In this document: positions 4,727 to 5,310 of the stretch, piece after piece
Layout: every line of letters starts with the position of its first letter
How positions within the stretch are numbered: position 1 is the first letter of the stretch
From: Pseudomonadota bacterium
GTDB lineage: Bacteria; Pseudomonadota; Alphaproteobacteria; Rhizobiales; Xanthobacteraceae
Assembly: GCA_023387695.1 (NCBI GenBank)
Contig: JAEWHT010000399.1
Span: 1-5,310, forward strand
DNA: 5,310 nucleotides
Direction: 5' to 3'
Made by a program: the position numbers and the translations under genes
The notes under the pieces: generated by a model
Seen by the model: the letters and a program-made list of their open reading frames with translations, nothing else
Database searches by the model: none
What the model was told of the DNA's origin: nothing

Positions 4727-5310
4727 ATGGCATCAAACCAAGGTGGCTATTCCGACCAGCCCGGCAGCTCGGGTTTGTTGGGAAACCTAGTAGCGCCCTT
4801 CACCTACCTGGTGGCTGCGGTTGCGCTTGTGTGCTGGGGCGTAGCCAACTGGTTCATCTATGTGGCGAGCCTACCAGTTTGGTTTTCCCTTGCCACGGGC
4901 GCTTCCTACGTTTTGCTTGTCATCCTGGCTTTGATCGCGCTGCTCCGAAGAAAATGGCTCGCCGCATCCGTCTGCTCGCTCATCGTGCTTCTTGCCTTTC
5001 TACCGAAGCTGAATGTCGATGGGCCATTAGCGTTGATTCAAGAGACGGGATTTCGTTTGCATGCATCTCCGATTGAAGAATATCTCTCGAAATGCAAGCT
5101 GCTGACGATTTCCGTGGACAACAAGCAGCAGCGGGTTGGGCAATGCGCGAGTCTGTCCGGATTTCACCGCAGGATCGACATCATCTACGATACGTCCGGC
5201 AAGGCACTTTGGCCCGAAGAGGCAACGTCTCCGGAATTGAAAATGGCTGCCACCAAACTATTCTCGGACAAATTATTTACCGTGCGATTTCGCCGAGCGC
5301 ACATATGGGG
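4727..5310 (+). CDS. Membrane protein of unknown function, 3' end beyond window
   Basis: The frame stays open from the ATG at 4727 to the right edge, giving 194 complete codons. I do not recognise the family. The product starts with a polar, Gly/Ser-rich tail (MASNQGGYSDQPGSSG). It is then strongly hydrophobic: segments at about 23-47, 51-73 and 77-93, with RRK at 74-76 between the last two. From about residue 95 it is soluble, with Cys at 123 and 140, patterned like a small mixed alpha/beta domain, including LTISVDNKQQRVGQC (126-140) and RIDIIYDTSGKALWP (149-163). By the positive-inside rule RRK is likely cytoplasmic, which would put the C-terminal domain in the periplasm. No convincing SD precedes the ATG. 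An in-frame stop at 4697 and a GTG at 4703 leave little room for an upstream start. GC is visibly lower than in the neighbours, and it uses TTA, CTA and CGA codons. Confidence 0.7.
   Translation, partial: MASNQGGYSDQPGSSGLLGNLVAPFTYLVAAVALVCWGVANWFIYVASLPVWFSLATGASYVLLVILALIALLRRKWLAASVCSLIVLLAFLPKLNVDGPLALIQETGFRLHASPIEEYLSKCKLLTISVDNKQQRVGQCASLSGFHRRIDIIYDTSGKALWPEEATSPELKMAATKLFSDKLFTVRFRRAHIW

Noticed and set aside
4831..5076. 81-codon plus-strand frame inside the unknown membrane protein region
   Set aside because: It overlaps out of frame with the longer hydrophobic frame from 4727, which stays open to the window edge and has a coherent membrane-domain pattern.

Overview
The window is GC-rich DNA that looks like an alphaproteobacterium of the Bradyrhizobium / Rhodopseudomonas kind (Hyphomicrobiales). 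The best clue is the outer-membrane protein: a signal peptide, an ADLAARPYVKAPP-type mature N-terminus, a DWTGFYIG first strand, and a VNYRWGGPVIAKY end. The genus is inferred from family resemblance, not from a search.

Region by region. (1) Positions 1-2084, minus strand, hold part of an alkanesulfonate-utilisation (ssu) operon. The order of transcription is ssuA (periplasmic sulfonate-binding protein with a Tat-type signal), a 28-codon hydrophobic small ORF, then ssuD (FMNH2-dependent alkanesulfonate monooxygenase), which runs off the left edge. SsuA would capture organosulfonates for an ABC importer, and SsuD would release sulfite from them as a sulfur source. The permease, ATPase and flavin reductase genes are not in the window; ssuC and ssuB may lie beyond the left edge. 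The small ORF has its own Shine-Dalgarno (SD) site, and its stop codon overlaps the SD of ssuD. (2) Positions 2085-2433 are a leader/intergenic region upstream of ssuA. It holds a possible 30-codon leader ORF, an 8-bp inverted repeat over the end of that ORF, a TGCACAG direct repeat and several short palindromes. (3) Positions 2434-3603, minus strand, encode a complete 389-residue cytochrome P450 that starts at TTG. Its heme-binding and ExxR motifs are intact, but its I-helix motif is atypical. (4) Positions 3604-3841 are a divergent intergenic region. (5) Positions 3842-4579, plus strand, encode an Omp25/RopB-like outer-membrane beta-barrel, followed by a strong 15-bp-stem hairpin terminator. 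(6) From 4727 to the right edge, plus strand, is the 5' part of an unrecognised membrane protein with clearly lower GC than its neighbours.

No RNA genes, insertion sequences or CRISPR arrays were seen. I do not see a complete novel system. The points most worth a second look are the 28-codon ORF inside the ssu operon, the leader-like ORF and hairpin upstream of ssuA, and the noncanonical oxygen-activation motif of the P450.
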